The notes: generated by a model not told the origin, from the sequence alone. DNA of 64,000 nucleotides from Xanthomonas chitinilytica (GCF_026107455.2 NZ_JAPCHY010000001.1:1-64000), one strand, 5' to 3'. Counted from the first letter of the stretch, positions 52,701 through 62,874 are shown. Program-made: numbers and translations.

Positions 52701-55080
52701 TGCGGTTGGCCGCGTCCAGCACCGAGCGCGCCTTGCGCTGGCGCTCGTCGAGCAGCGCCTGCTTGTGGGTCTCGAACGCCTCGACCAGTTCCTCGCGCTT
52801 GCCGAGGATGTCGCCCAGGAACTGCTCGTGCTCGCCGAACTGGCTCTCCAGTTCCTCCAGCTGCACCATCAGCCGCGACAGCTGCTCGTCGGCGCGTTCG
52901 GGATCGGTGGCCAGCGCCAGCGCGCTGGTGATGGCCTGCCCGAACAGCGCGAACTGCGCGGCGAACTGGGCCACCGCCTCGGCCGAGCCCAGCGTCCTGC
53001 GGCGCTGGTCGGCACGCGCGCGCGCCTGGTTCAGCCGCGCATAGACCTCCGACACCGCCTCCACCACCCGGGTGCGGGCGCTGGCGTCGTCCACCTTCAG
53101 CCCGGCCATCAGCTCGGACAGCATGTCCAGGTCGGCCGACATCGCCTGCATCGCCTGCAGCTGCTCGGCCAGTTCGCGCGCGGTGGCGGCGGCCTGCGCG
53201 GCCGCGTCCAGTTCCTGCAGGCGCTCATTGAACGGCGCCAGCGCGCCCTCGCTGCCGAGGAACTCGCCGGTGGCCACGCCGACCCGTTCGTGCGCCTGCT
53301 GCAGCGCCGCGCCCATCGCATCGATGGCATCGGTGTCGATGTAGCGGTAGTCGCGGATGGTGAGCAGGTGTCCGCGCTGGGCGCCGATCTCGTTCAGCGC
53401 CTCGACGAACGCCTGCACCGTCGCCCAGTTCTGCGGCTGCAGGCGCGCCAGCAGCGCCTTGTGCGCACGCGTGGCCTCCTGCATCGCGCGGTCGGACTGC
53501 TGGCGGATCGACTGCACCTTCTCGTATTCGTCCAGCACCGCCTCGCCGGTGGCGGTGATGCCGTGCAGCAGCGTCACCGCGCCGTCGCAGTGCTCGTCGT
53601 CCAGCCAATGGTGGGCGTCGAACAGGCGCCGGGCATCGTCGACCAGCCGCTGGTAGCGCTGCACCGACACGTCCTCGCCCTCGATGGCGCGGCTCAGGCC
53701 CAGCAGGTTGGAGATGCCGCGCACCAGCTCGGCATTGCCGATGCGGCCCATGAAGGTGTTGCCCGGCGGTCGGCTGGCGGCGAACTCGTCGCTGCTGAAC
53801 GGGGTCTGCCACACCTGCATCGGATGGATGCGGGTGGGCTCGCTGCCCTCGGCATGGAACAGCACCATGCGCCCGTCCTGCAGCCGCGCGTAGCCGTGGC
53901 CGAAGATCGGGTTCTGCAGCGCCCGCTGGATGGTGTTGTAGACGAACAGCGCCGACTTGCCGCCTTCGCGCTCGTAGAAGATGTACAGCACGTCCTCGCC
54001 GTTGGGCGAGCGGATGGAACGCTTGAACTGCATGCCGTCCATGCCGGCCTCGAACGCCTTGTGCTCGCCGCTCTGCAGGTAGTAGCCGCCGGGAAAGATG
54101 ATGCCGTGGTCCTCGGGCAGCTGCACGCAGGCCTGGACGATGGCGTCGTTGCGCAGGATCTTGCCGGTGAGGGTGTTGTAGATCAGCCCGCGCCACTGGC
54201 TTTCCCGGTACGGCAGCACCTTGAGCAGGATCAGCGAACCGACCCGGGCGAAGTCGAACTGGGCGTCGTCCAGCGACTGGGTGGTGTCCTCGACCGGCTC
54301 GCTGTAGATCCCCTGGCCGGTCTCGGTGTTGTTCTCGACCTTGACGGTGAGGTCGCCGCCGGTGGTCTCGACGAACAGCGTGTCGAGGATGTTCAGGTGC
54401 GGATGGCGGCCGCTGACCATCATCTCGCGGGTGGCGCGGGTCCATTCGAAATCGAACGGCGGCGGCAGCGCGATGTCGCGCTCGCCGCGGGCGTCGAGGT
54501 AGGTCAGCTCGCCGGCGGCGTCGATGGCCCAGCGGAACACGCGCACGTCGCTGCTGCGCTCGCCGATCTGGAACGCGGCCAGCAGCTTGCCGCCGGCCAC
54601 GATCAGCTGCAGCAGCCGCGCATGCTTGTAATAGGCGTACAGCTCGCCGAAATCGTGGACGAAGCCGGGCTGGGACAGGAACGTGCCCTTGAAATCCACC
54701 GGTGCGACGTCGTAGCCGTCCTCGCCCTTGACCAGCCGGTACAGGCCGAACACGTCCTCGATCCGGGTCTGCGTCTTCAGGCCGATGAACACGTTGTAGC
54801 CGAACAGCAGCTGGTCGGCGCCGATCTGCACGATGTCGCGGCCGACGCAGTTGTTCCCGGTACGGATGCGGAAGCGGCCGACCACCTCCAGCCTGCTGTC
54901 GCCGAACTCGGCCAGGCGTTGCGCGTTGAGCGCCTCCACCACCTGGCGCAGGCGCTGGCCCTGTTCGCCCAGGCGCCGGCGCAGGACCTCGTAGGCGCCG
55001 CCCTGGGCGACGGCCTGGTCGACCTGCGCCTGGGACGCGCCGTCCTGGTTGGCGTCGGGAGTGGATACGGATTCGGACAT
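49741..55080 (-). CDS. Giant MoxR/AAA+-type ATPase of the flotillin cassette ('DNA repair ATPase' family)
   Basis: A 1779-residue protein. Residues about 60-480 form a beta-rich domain (RFRIRTGNNCVGRDIVQIG, ADQLLFGYNVFIGLK) matching the N-terminal region of proteins labelled DNA repair ATPase (DUF3686). Residues about 500-900 are long coiled coils. A second folded part follows, then an AAA+ module: Walker A in PPGYGKTT near 1300-1307, Walker B in MLYVDDIQ near 1363-1370, sensor in VVMAGNPY, arginine finger region in LANRAD. The C-terminus is helical. The DNA-repair label has no support in the sequence. The neighbours suggest a MoxR-like remodelling ATPase of a membrane complex. Start ATG at 55080. 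Confidence 0.85.
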   Translation of the reverse strand: MSESVSTPDANQDGASQAQVDQAVAQGGAYEVLRRRLGEQGQRLRQVVEALNAQRLAEFGDSRLEVVGRFRIRTGNNCVGRDIVQIGADQLLFGYNVFIGLKTQTRIEDVFGLYRLVKGEDGYDVAPVDFKGTFLSQPGFVHDFGELYAYYKHARLLQLIVAGGKLLAAFQIGERSSDVRVFRWAIDAAGELTYLDARGERDIALPPPFDFEWTRATREMMVSGRHPHLNILDTLFVETTGGDLTVKVENNTETGQGIYSEPVEDTTQSLDDAQFDFARVGSLILLKVLPYRESQWRGLIYNTLTGKILRNDAIVQACVQLPEDHGIIFPGGYYLQSGEHKAFEAGMDGMQFKRSIRSPNGEDVLYIFYEREGGKSALFVYNTIQRALQNPIFGHGYARLQDGRMVLFHAEGSEPTRIHPMQVWQTPFSSDEFAASRPPGNTFMGRIGNAELVRGISNLLGLSRAIEGEDVSVQRYQRLVDDARRLFDAHHWLDDEHCDGAVTLLHGITATGEAVLDEYEKVQSIRQQSDRAMQEATRAHKALLARLQPQNWATVQAFVEALNEIGAQRGHLLTIRDYRYIDTDAIDAMGAALQQAHERVGVATGEFLGSEGALAPFNERLQELDAAAQAAATARELAEQLQAMQAMSADLDMLSELMAGLKVDDASARTRVVEAVSEVYARLNQARARADQRRRTLGSAEAVAQFAAQFALFGQAITSALALATDPERADEQLSRLMVQLEELESQFGEHEQFLGDILGKREELVEAFETHKQALLDERQRKARSVLDAANRILDGLGRRTERFTSADELNAFFAGDPLILKLRELAERLRGYRDSVKADDVEARLKGVRDQAVRALRDRSDLFEAGGNVIRLGPRHRFSVNTQPLDLTILPRGDELALHLTGTDYLEPIHDDELAALQPYWQVSLDSESPQLYRGEYLAGSLLLAAEQGRDGLSLDALRQQLADPEALARSVREFAAPRYREGYERGIHDHDATLILRALLPLHQNAGALIHAPRARALALLFWAAHQRREDVAQWTARQAGAEAIFRLFGSRDGLEALRAEMAEALAAFADASGLPASLAPAAAAYLAAELAQGEPVFGFSRYARELADGLRQRLEAAGLREDFDKQLERQRGKTAAGWVLATQWLDGLCRDPAFAPLCNYVPEAAAMLLTTRELRSRVHDLALMATVEGLLGEHPRIAEGRMTFPVDDFLARLQHHNEVFVAGFHRYQAVRQRIAARERDALRLSEFKARPLSSFVRNKLINDVYLGVIGDNLAKQMGAVGENKRSDLMGLLMMISPPGYGKTTLMEYVANRLGLVFMKINGPALGHEVRSLDPAQAPDATSRQELEKLNLALEMGNNTMLYVDDIQHTHPEFLQKFISLCDGTRRIEGVWKGRTRTYDMRGKKFCVVMAGNPYTESGEVFKIPDMLANRADIYNLGDVLGGMEDAFTLSYIENSLTSNPVLAPLATRDLADLYLLVERAQGKDVSTNALSHAYSGAEVNEIVATLQRMLRVRDVVYRVNQQYIASAAQDDRYRTEPPFRLQGSYRNMNKLAEKISPVMNEAELQQLISDHYQGEAQLLTTGAEENLLKLAELRGVLSDEEAARWAQIKRDFLRNKAMGADDADVGGRVVAQLADIASGLQELRSEPAAAPVEPQVPWQRLLELLQELAARREPQAAAPAHPLEGLPESLQTVLEPVLQAVRESQGHQAKVGDALMALTELLRTRAASAGEARPAAKARRARTAQERALDEALVRHFYGDSSVPPSPLPSGDDKV

Positions 55081-55182
55081 CGTCGGCGGCTCCTGCCGGC
55101 TGGCGGACAGACAGGCCCACGCCAGCGTGGGCCATCACGCGGGGGCGCGTGGCGACCTGGGCCGCCACGCGACTGGCTGGAT

Positions 55183-57186
55183 TCAGCTCGGGTCGGCCTG
55201 CACCGCCGCCGCTGCGGCGCCGTCGCCGGCGATCCGGCGGGCGTCCGGCTGGCGGACGACGCCGAGGTAGCGCTGCATCAGGTCCTGCAGGATCGGGCTC
55301 TTGTCGGCCAGGCCCTCGATCGAGCGGCCCAGCGAAACCGCCTTGACCAGGTTTTCGAACATGCCGCCGTCGCCACCCACCAGGTCGATGTCGGCCTTCT
55401 CCAGCGCCACCGCCAGCATCTCGGCGTTCTCCTTGGACACTTCCTTGCCGGCATCGATCGACGCCAGCGCCTGCTTCAGGCTGGTGTCGAGCATCATCCG
55501 GAACTCCTCGTGGCCGCGGGCGCTGTCGCTGAGCGCGTCGATCGCCTGGAACTTGCGGGTCAGGCCCTCGGCCTCGGCGAACAGGCGCTTCTCCACCACG
55601 GTCGCCTCGGCCAGGCCGATCGATTCGGCCGCCGTCGCCTTGGCCTTGCCCATCGCTTCCTCGCCCTGGGCCTTGGCTCCCAGGGTCTGCGCCAGCACCT
55701 GCGCCTCGGCCGAGCCCTGCTTGAGGTTGGCATCGGCCTTGGCCTCGATCACCCGCGCCTCGGCCACGCCCACCTTCTCGATCGCCAGCGCGCCAGCTTC
55801 CTTGACCTGGGCCTCGGCCAGTCCGGGCGCCGCGCGCTCGGCGCGCACGCCTTCGGCCAGCAGCTTCTTGGCCTCGGCCTGCTTGCCCGAGGCCTCGAAC
55901 TCGGCCTGCGCCAGGGTGGTGATCTCCACTGCGCGGTGCTTGGCCGCGGTCTCGCGCGCCTGCGCTTCCTTGACCTCGCGCACCAGCGCCTCCTGGGCCT
56001 TGGCCTCGGCCTCGAGGATGGTGACCTGCTTCTGGCGGTCGGCCTCGGACACCTCGCGCACTTCCTTGATGCGCTCCTCTTCCTGCGCCACGGTCTTGTC
56101 GATGGAGATGCGCTCGCGGGTGATGTTGGCCACGTCCATCTTGCCCTGCTCGACTACCTTGTCGCGCTCCACGCCCTGCAGCTGCACCTCGCGGTCGGTG
56201 GTGACCTGCTCCAGCGCGCGCGCGCGCTCCACGCGCTCGGCCTCGATGGCCACCGCGCGCTGGCGGTTCTGCTCGGCCACTTCCACCTCGCGCAGGCGAT
56301 TCTGCTCGCGGATGTCGATCAGCTGCTGCGCCTCGATGCGGGCGTTCTCGGCCAGCTGGCGCTGCTCCTCCTGCACCTTCATGGTCTCGGCTTCCTCGCG
56401 CGCGCGGATGGTCTCCACCTCGCGCTTCTGCCGCGCCTCGGCCTCGGCCTGCTGGCGTTCGAGCGCCAGCAGCGCCTCGCGCGCTTCCACATTTTTCTTG
56501 GTGATCGCCAGCTTCTCGTTCTGCTCCAGCTCGTTGGTCACCACGTTCTGGGTCGCGGTCAGCTCGGTGATCTTGCGGATGCCCTCGGCGTCGAGGATGT
56601 TGTGCGGATCGAGCAGCAGCTTCGGGGTCTGCTCCAGGTAGTCGATCGCCACGTCCTCGAGCACGTAGCCGTTGAGGTCGTTGCCGATCACCGCGATGAT
56701 TTCGTCGCGGAACTCCTGGCGCTTCTCGAACAGCTCGGTGAAGTCGAACTTCTTGCCCACCGTCTTCAGCGCCTCGGAGAACTTGGCGTTGAACAGCTCG
56801 TCCACCGCGTGCTTGTCCGAAGCACGGTCGGCGCCGATCGCCTTGGCCACCCGCAGCACGTCGGCCTGGGTCTCGTTGACCCGCAGGTAGAACGCCACCG
56901 CGATGTCGGCGCGCATGTTGTCGCGGCAGATCAGCCCCTCCTTGCCGCGGCGGTCGATCTGCAGGGTGATCAGGCTGATGCGCATCAGCTCGGCGCGGTA
57001 CAGCACCGGGATGATCAGCGCGCCGGTGAAATGCACCTTGGGCGTGGAGCTCATGTCGTTGACGATCAGCGCAACGCCCTGGTCCACCTTGCGGTAGAAC
57101 GCCTTGAACAGGCCGGCCACGCCCAGCAGCAATACCAGCAGGATGCCGATACCGATCAGGAAGGGGGCCATCGTCGCAAAACTCAT
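55183..57186 (-). CDS. Flotillin-family (SPFH) membrane scaffold protein, YqiK type
   Basis: A 667-residue flotillin: N-terminal hairpin or membrane helix (about 8-30), SPFH domain (about 32-220, with RKVDQGVALIV, NMRADIAVAFYLRV and YVLEDVAIDYLEQTP), then a very long heptad-repeat helix (about 240-560, rich in EA and RE repeats) and a C-terminal oligomerisation segment. Flotillins form ring-like membrane scaffolds that order lipid domains. ATG at 57186 overlaps the upstream gene stop (ATGA). The upstream partner is a YqiJ-like protein, the same pairing as E. coli yqiJ-yqiK. A 102-base gap precedes the giant ATPase gene. Confidence 0.92.
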   Translation of the reverse strand: MSFATMAPFLIGIGILLVLLLGVAGLFKAFYRKVDQGVALIVNDMSSTPKVHFTGALIIPVLYRAELMRISLITLQIDRRGKEGLICRDNMRADIAVAFYLRVNETQADVLRVAKAIGADRASDKHAVDELFNAKFSEALKTVGKKFDFTELFEKRQEFRDEIIAVIGNDLNGYVLEDVAIDYLEQTPKLLLDPHNILDAEGIRKITELTATQNVVTNELEQNEKLAITKKNVEAREALLALERQQAEAEARQKREVETIRAREEAETMKVQEEQRQLAENARIEAQQLIDIREQNRLREVEVAEQNRQRAVAIEAERVERARALEQVTTDREVQLQGVERDKVVEQGKMDVANITRERISIDKTVAQEEERIKEVREVSEADRQKQVTILEAEAKAQEALVREVKEAQARETAAKHRAVEITTLAQAEFEASGKQAEAKKLLAEGVRAERAAPGLAEAQVKEAGALAIEKVGVAEARVIEAKADANLKQGSAEAQVLAQTLGAKAQGEEAMGKAKATAAESIGLAEATVVEKRLFAEAEGLTRKFQAIDALSDSARGHEEFRMMLDTSLKQALASIDAGKEVSKENAEMLAVALEKADIDLVGGDGGMFENLVKAVSLGRSIEGLADKSPILQDLMQRYLGVVRQPDARRIAGDGAAAAAVQADPS

Positions 57187-57878
57187 CGGTGCATCTCCTT
57201 GTCTCCCGCTACGAGGGAAGTTGAAAACGGCAGGCCCCGGTAATCCTGTTCGCGGATCACCAGGTAATGGTTGTGTTCCTTGAGGTAATCGACCAGCACC
57301 ACGCGCTCGCCGCGCAAATGGCGCATGCCGGGTTGCGCGCGCACCTGCAGCACCAGGCCGGCGCCGCCATCGTCGACGTTGGCATGGCCGGCGCGCTCGC
57401 TGGCTTCCGGCGAGGCGATCACGCCCACCTTGCCGAGCAGCGACTCCTGCGCCACCGGCCGCAGCCTGAGCAGCAGCCGCCGGATCGGCCGCAGTATCCA
57501 CGCCGACAGCGGCACCGCCGGCACCAGCGCCAGCACCGCCACCGCAGCGCCGACGGCCCAGCGCAGCGGCGCGGCCAGGTGCTGCAGCACGAACAGGTGC
57601 ACGAAATAGGTGGCCGTCCAGCCGAAAAACGCCAGCAGCACCACCACCAGCATCACCGGCGCGCCGCCCAGGCCCAGCCGCGAGAACATGCCGGAAATGC
57701 CGTGCATGCCATGCTCGCCGCTGGCGAAATCGCCGCCGTCGCCGAGACCGCCGTCGCTCAGGCCGCCGTCATCGACGATGCCGGTCGCCGCCAGCATCCA
57801 GTAGATCGCGGAGAAGGCCAGCACGATGCTGTACGGCAACGTGGGCCAGGTCAGCACGACATTCAGAAATTCCGCCAT
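57183..57878 (-). CDS. YqiJ-like membrane protein with OB-fold domain (NfeD-related)
   Basis: A 231-residue membrane protein. Transmembrane helices lie near residues 5-35, 70-95 and 105-130, separated by a glycine/aspartate-rich loop (DDGGLSDGGLGDGGDF). The C-terminal cytoplasmic OB-fold part (about 150-210, KVGVIASPEASERAGHANV) is like that of the short NfeD/YqiJ proteins that partner flotillins. ATG at 57878 was chosen for its AAGGAG site; a start 16 codons earlier is open but lacks one. It is the first gene of the cassette, with 257 bases upstream to trpF where the promoter should be. Confidence 0.85.
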   Translation of the reverse strand: MAEFLNVVLTWPTLPYSIVLAFSAIYWMLAATGIVDDGGLSDGGLGDGGDFASGEHGMHGISGMFSRLGLGGAPVMLVVVLLAFFGWTATYFVHLFVLQHLAAPLRWAVGAAVAVLALVPAVPLSAWILRPIRRLLLRLRPVAQESLLGKVGVIASPEASERAGHANVDDGGAGLVLQVRAQPGMRHLRGERVVLVDYLKEHNHYLVIREQDYRGLPFSTSLVAGDKEMHR

Positions 57879-58135
57879 CCACTCCTTCCCTGTGACCATC
57901 GTCGCCGGCGCATCGTGCGCGGCCATGGCCCGTCGCAGTTCCCCCGGAAGCGGCGCGGCGCCCGCGGCCGCCGGATCCGCTGCATCCCGCCTGAAAATCC
58001 TGCCCCATCATAAGGGAATCGGCCCGCCGCCCGACAACCCTTTCGCGCCCGGCCGTGACCCGGTCGACACACCGCCATGACCATTTCATGCGCGGGCACT
58101 CCCGGGATCGCCCGCCGCTTCGGCCGGATCGTCGT

Positions 58136-58792
58136 TCAGGAAAGCTCGTGGCAGTCGGCGCGGCGCACTTCCTCGACGAACTTGCGCATCCTGTAGCCGT
58201 CCTTGATGCCCGGCTCGGACTCGATGCCGCTGGACACGTCCACCCCCCACGGCAAGGTGGCGGTGATGGCGTCGAACACGTTCTCCGGCTTGATGCCGCC
58301 GGCCAGCAGGAACGGACGGTGCAGGCCGGTCGGCAGCTGCGACCAGTCGAACGCCACGCCGGTGCCGCCGCCACCGCCCGGGGCATGGCTGTCGAACAGG
58401 AAGCCGGCGGCGTTGGGATACGCCATCTGCAGCCCGCGCGCATTCACCTCGTCCCTGCCGCCCATCGCCACCGCCTTCAGGTACGGCAGGTTGAAGCTGC
58501 GGCAGAACGCCTCGTCCTCCTCGCCATGGAACTGCAGCAGGGTCGGCCGCACCGTGCGCAGCACTTCGCGCACCTCTTCCTTGGGGTTGTTGCGGAACAG
58601 CGCCACCACGTCGACCATCGGCGCGGTGGCCTGGCGCATCGCCCGCGCCTCGGCCGGCGCCACCCGCCGCGGGCTGCCCTTGGCGAAGATGAAGCCCACC
58701 GCATCCACCCCCAGTTCGCCGGCCAGGCGGATGTCGCCGGCGCGGGTCATGCCGCAGAACTTGATGCGCGTGCGGTACAGCGTTCGAGTCAT
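58136..58792 (-). CDS. trpF: Phosphoribosylanthranilate isomerase
   Basis: TIM-barrel enzyme of tryptophan synthesis catalysing the Amadori rearrangement of phosphoribosylanthranilate. The 218-residue protein has the catalytic cysteine in IKFCGMTR (C13), LLQFHGEE, the catalytic aspartate in [10 protein letters not shown] and the phosphate loop [13 protein letters not shown] at 58792 overlaps the truA stop (ATGA). In relatives trpF is followed by trpB/trpA; here the flotillin cassette lies between. Confidence 0.97.
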   Translation of the reverse strand: MTRTLYRTRIKFCGMTRAGDIRLAGELGVDAVGFIFAKGSPRRVAPAEARAMRQATAPMVDVVALFRNNPKEEVREVLRTVRPTLLQFHGEEDEAFCRSFNLPYLKAVAMGGRDEVNARGLQMAYPNAAGFLFDSHAPGGGGGTGVAFDWSQLPTGLHRPFLLAGGIKPENVFDAITATLPWGVDVSSGIESEPGIKDGYRMRKFVEEVRRADCHELS

Positions 58793-59562
58793 AGCGTGAC
58801 CTCGTCAGGCAGCTGCCAGTCGTCCGGATACAGCGGGCCGACGAACACCAGTCCTTGCGGCGGCGCGGTCGGCCCGGCCAGGGTGCGATCGCGTGCGGCC
58901 AGCAGTTCGCCGATCCACGCGACCGGCTGCTCGCCGGCCCCCACCAGGATCAGCGAACCCACGATATTGCGGACCATGTGATGAAGGAATGCATTGGCCT
59001 GCACCTCGATCTCGACCAGCTCGCCGTGGCGGCGCACCGAGATCGACTGCAGTTCGCGGCGCGCGTGCAGCGCCTGGCACTGCACGCTGCGGAAGGCGCT
59101 GAAGTCGTTCTCGCCGAGCAGCGCCTGCGCCGCCTCGTGCATGGCCCCGGCGTCCAGCGCGCGCCGTTCCCAGCTCAGGGTCTGCCGGTACAGCGCCGGC
59201 CGCACCTGGCGGTTGAGCAGCCGGTAGCGGTAGCGGCGCGCGCGCGCCGAGAACCGGGCATGGAAATCGTCGGCCACCGGCACGCACCAGCGCACGCAGA
59301 CCGAGGGCGGCAGCCGCGTGGTGGTGCCCAGCACCCAGCCGCGCGGCTCGCGCACGACGTCGCTGTCGAAATGCACCACCTGGCATTCGCCGTGCACGCC
59401 GGCATCGGTGCGGCCGGCGCAGACCACCGTCACCGGCGCATCGGCCACCGACGACAGCGCCTGCTGCAGCGTTGCCTGCACGCTGGGGCAACCGCTTTCG
59501 CCCAGCTGCTGCCAGCCCTTGAAATCGCTGCCGTCGTATTCCACGCCCAGCGCGTAACGCAT
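58789..59562 (-). CDS. truA: tRNA pseudouridine(38-40) synthase
   Basis: Modifies uridines 38-40 of the tRNA anticodon arm. The 257-residue protein has the family's catalytic GRTDAGVHG loop (D53), the [11 protein letters not shown]-terminus and the C-terminal [20 protein letters not shown] at 59562. It is coupled to trpF and follows a VOC gene by 41 bases. Confidence 0.97.
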   Translation of the reverse strand: MRYALGVEYDGSDFKGWQQLGESGCPSVQATLQQALSSVADAPVTVVCAGRTDAGVHGECQVVHFDSDVVREPRGWVLGTTTRLPPSVCVRWCVPVADDFHARFSARARRYRYRLLNRQVRPALYRQTLSWERRALDAGAMHEAAQALLGENDFSAFRSVQCQALHARRELQSISVRRHGELVEIEVQANAFLHHMVRNIVGSLILVGAGEQPVAWIGELLAARDRTLAGPTAPPQGLVFVGPLYPDDWQLPDEVTL

Positions 59563-59603
59563 GCTTCAACCTCGGAATCGTTGGCGCCGACGGCCGCGGC
59601 CGC

Positions 59604-59960
59604 TCACCCGGCGTCGCGCTCGGACCAGACGGCGAGCTCGTTGCCGCCGGGTTCGGCGAAGTGGAACCGGCTGCCGCCGGGAAAGGAGAAGGCCGGCTTC
59701 ACCACCTGCCCGCCATGGCCGGCGACGGCGCGCTGCACCGGCTCCAGTTCCCCGGCGTACAGCACCAGCAGCGGCGCGCCCCGGGCTGCGGCCGGTTCGC
59801 CGCGGAAGAAGCCGCCCTGCAGGCGGCCGTCGTCGAAGGCGGTGTAGTCCGGGCCGTAGTCCTGGAAGCGCCAGCCGAAGACCTGTTCGAAGAAGGCGCG
59901 GCTGGCCGCCGGATCGCGCGAGGCGAACTCCACGTAGTCGATCCGGCGTTCGCGGTTCAT
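59604..59960 (-). CDS. VOC-family (glyoxalase/bleomycin-resistance fold) protein
   Basis: A 118-residue single-domain protein with the vicinal-oxygen-chelate fold pattern: IDYVEFASRDPAASRAFFEQVFGWRFQDYG at the start and PGGSRFHFAEPGGNELAVW at the end, the metal ligands likely the final glutamate and an early position. Substrate unknown. It is inserted between fimV and truA, which are adjacent in Pseudomonas, with 20 bases after fimV. Confidence 0.85.
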   Translation of the reverse strand: MNRERRIDYVEFASRDPAASRAFFEQVFGWRFQDYGPDYTAFDDGRLQGGFFRGEPAAARGAPLLVLYAGELEPVQRAVAGHGGQVVKPAFSFPGGSRFHFAEPGGNELAVWSERDAG

Positions 59961-59980
59961 CGCGGCGGCAGCCTCGGCGT

Positions 59981-61747
59981 TCAGCCGAGGCGCCCGAGCA
60001 GTTCGACCGCCTCGGCGCGCGCCTGCGCATCGCCGCCGACGGCCACCTCGCGCAGCAGCGTGCGCGCGGTCTCGGCATCGCCCAGGTCCATGTAGGCGAT
60101 GGCCAGCTCCAGCCGCTCGCGCCCGGCCGGCGCCGGATTCAGCGGCGCGATGTCGGCGCCGTCGCCGCCGCGCCAGGGCGCCTCGTCCTCCGCCGCGTCC
60201 TGCTGCAGCGTTTCCGCCGGCTCGGCGACATCGGCCGGCACCGCGAACGGGGCCTCGGCGACCTCCTCGTCGTACTGGGCGATCACCAGGTCCTCGTCGC
60301 GCTCCTGCAGCGTGGGCAGTTCCGCGGCCTCGGTGCGGCCCTCCGGCATCGCCGAGGCCAGCGCCGCGGTATCGAAACCATGCCGCGACAACGGCGGCAG
60401 CGGCGACGGCTTGCGCCGGCGCGACAACGCCCAGGCGAACCCGCCCAGCACCAGCAGCACCACGCCCGCCCACAGCCATGCCGGCAGGCCGCCGTCGCCG
60501 CCTGCCGGTGCCTGCGCCAGGCGCTGCTGGGCCGCGGCCAGGTCGCTGTCCTTCATCTCGATCAGCGCCTGCTGCTGTTGCTGCAGCTTCTCCAGCTCGG
60601 CGATGCGGTCACGCAGCTCCTGCACCTCCGCATCGCGGGTGGCCAGATCTTCCGTTGCCTGCCGCAGCTGCTCGTTCCCCAACATGTCACCCTCGCCACC
60701 GGCACCGAGGCCGGTCGTCGTTCCTGCGTTCTGCCCGGTATCGGCCACCGCCGGCGCGATCTCCAGCCGTGCGTCGCTGGTCGCCGGCGCGGCGGCGCCG
60801 GCCGGCGCCTGCGCCACTGCCGCGGTACCCGCCTCGGCCGGCTGCGGTACCGGCGCGCGCGCCTGCCGCCATTGCGCGGCCTGCTCGCGCACGATCGCGG
60901 TGGCTTCCGCCGCACCGATCTGCGCCAGTTCGTCCTGCCGGGGCGTACGCAGCACCGCGCCCTGCTTGAGCAGGTTGACGTTGCCGCGGATGAACGCCTC
61001 CGGGTTGGCGCGCATCAGCGCGACCATGGTCTGGTTGAGCGAATAACCGCTGCCGCGCGCCAGTTCGCTGGCGATGTGCGACAGCGTCTGCCCGCGCTGC
61101 ACCGGCGCCAGTTCGGCACCGGGCGCCACCGGAGCGACCGGGGCCGGTGGCGGACGCACCGCCGCAGCCGGCGCGGCGGCCGGCGTGACCGGCGCGACCG
61201 GGGTCGGCTCGGGTTCCGGCAGCGGAGTCTCGGCCAGCGGGATCGGGGCCGGCTCCGGGTCGCGGACGATGAGGTTGGACAGCGCCGCTTCCGGTGCCTC
61301 GATCGCCGGCTCGGCGATGGCCGCGGCGGTATTCGGTGCGTCGATCAGCGCCGAGTACTCGCGCACCAGCCGGCCCTGGCCCCAGTCGACCTCGATCAGG
61401 AAGCTCAGCGCCTGCACCTCGACCGGCGTCTGGCTGGTGACGCGGATGACCGCGCGGCCCTGCGCGTTCTGCGCGAACTGGAACTGCAGTTCGCTGACCA
61501 GGCCGTGCGGGCGTTCCAGCCCGACCCGGGCGAAGGTGGCCGGCGAGGCCAGCGCCACGCGCGCGTTCTCCAGCTCGCCGGGATCGCTGGAAATGACCGG
61601 AATCTCGGCCAGCAGCGGCTGGCCCGGCCTGGAAAGTACCCGGATGTCGCCCAGCCCCAAGGCCATCGCGGCGCTGCTGCACAGCGCCAGGACGAGTGCG
61701 AGCACGCCTTGTATCGGGCGCACGGCGCCCCTGCCCCTAGTTCTCAT
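59981..61747 (-). CDS. fimV: FimV/HubP-type polar protein
   Basis: A 588-residue inner-membrane protein: signal or anchor (about 12-32), N-terminal FimV domain (ALGLGDIRVLSRPGQPLLAEIPV), proline/alanine-rich linker, LysM peptidoglycan-binding repeat (about 205-260, VQRGQTLSHIASELARG), coiled coil (about 365-405), one transmembrane helix (near 425-445) and a C-terminal FimV/TPR-like domain (RLELAIAYMDLGDAETARTLL). Such proteins mark cell poles and are needed for type IV pilus function. ATG at 61747; a TTG three codons earlier is in frame. Shorter than Pseudomonas FimV (about 900), mainly in the acidic cytoplasmic part. Confidence 0.9.
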   Translation of the reverse strand: MRTRGRGAVRPIQGVLALVLALCSSAAMALGLGDIRVLSRPGQPLLAEIPVISSDPGELENARVALASPATFARVGLERPHGLVSELQFQFAQNAQGRAVIRVTSQTPVEVQALSFLIEVDWGQGRLVREYSALIDAPNTAAAIAEPAIEAPEAALSNLIVRDPEPAPIPLAETPLPEPEPTPVAPVTPAAAPAAAVRPPPAPVAPVAPGAELAPVQRGQTLSHIASELARGSGYSLNQTMVALMRANPEAFIRGNVNLLKQGAVLRTPRQDELAQIGAAEATAIVREQAAQWRQARAPVPQPAEAGTAAVAQAPAGAAAPATSDARLEIAPAVADTGQNAGTTTGLGAGGEGDMLGNEQLRQATEDLATRDAEVQELRDRIAELEKLQQQQQALIEMKDSDLAAAQQRLAQAPAGGDGGLPAWLWAGVVLLVLGGFAWALSRRRKPSPLPPLSRHGFDTAALASAMPEGRTEAAELPTLQERDEDLVIAQYDEEVAEAPFAVPADVAEPAETLQQDAAEDEAPWRGGDGADIAPLNPAPAGRERLELAIAYMDLGDAETARTLLREVAVGGDAQARAEAVELLGRLG

Positions 61748-61814
61748 GGCGGCCAATATAACGGCTCGCCCCGGTTTCGAATACCGCGCATCGGCGATCT
61801 CCGCCCGCGATCTC

Positions 61815-61838
61815 GATGCCGGTCACAGGACCGGCATC
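61815..61838 (-). terminator. Perfect hairpin after asd (no T tract)
   Basis: GATGCCGGTC and GACCGGCATC pair in a 10-base stem around ACAG, ten bases after the asd stop. It lacks a run of T, so it may be a factor-dependent terminator or a transcript-end stabiliser. Confidence 0.5.
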
Positions 61839-61848
61839 GCTGCCACGT

Positions 61849-62874
<1,026 letters not shown>

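Noticed and set aside
49525..57243. A 2572-codon open frame on the plus strand, antisense to the flotillin/AAA+ genes
   Set aside because: Composition is His/Gln/Ala/Arg-rich and low-complexity, typical of the antisense frame of GC-rich coding DNA, and the minus-strand genes have clear families and motifs.
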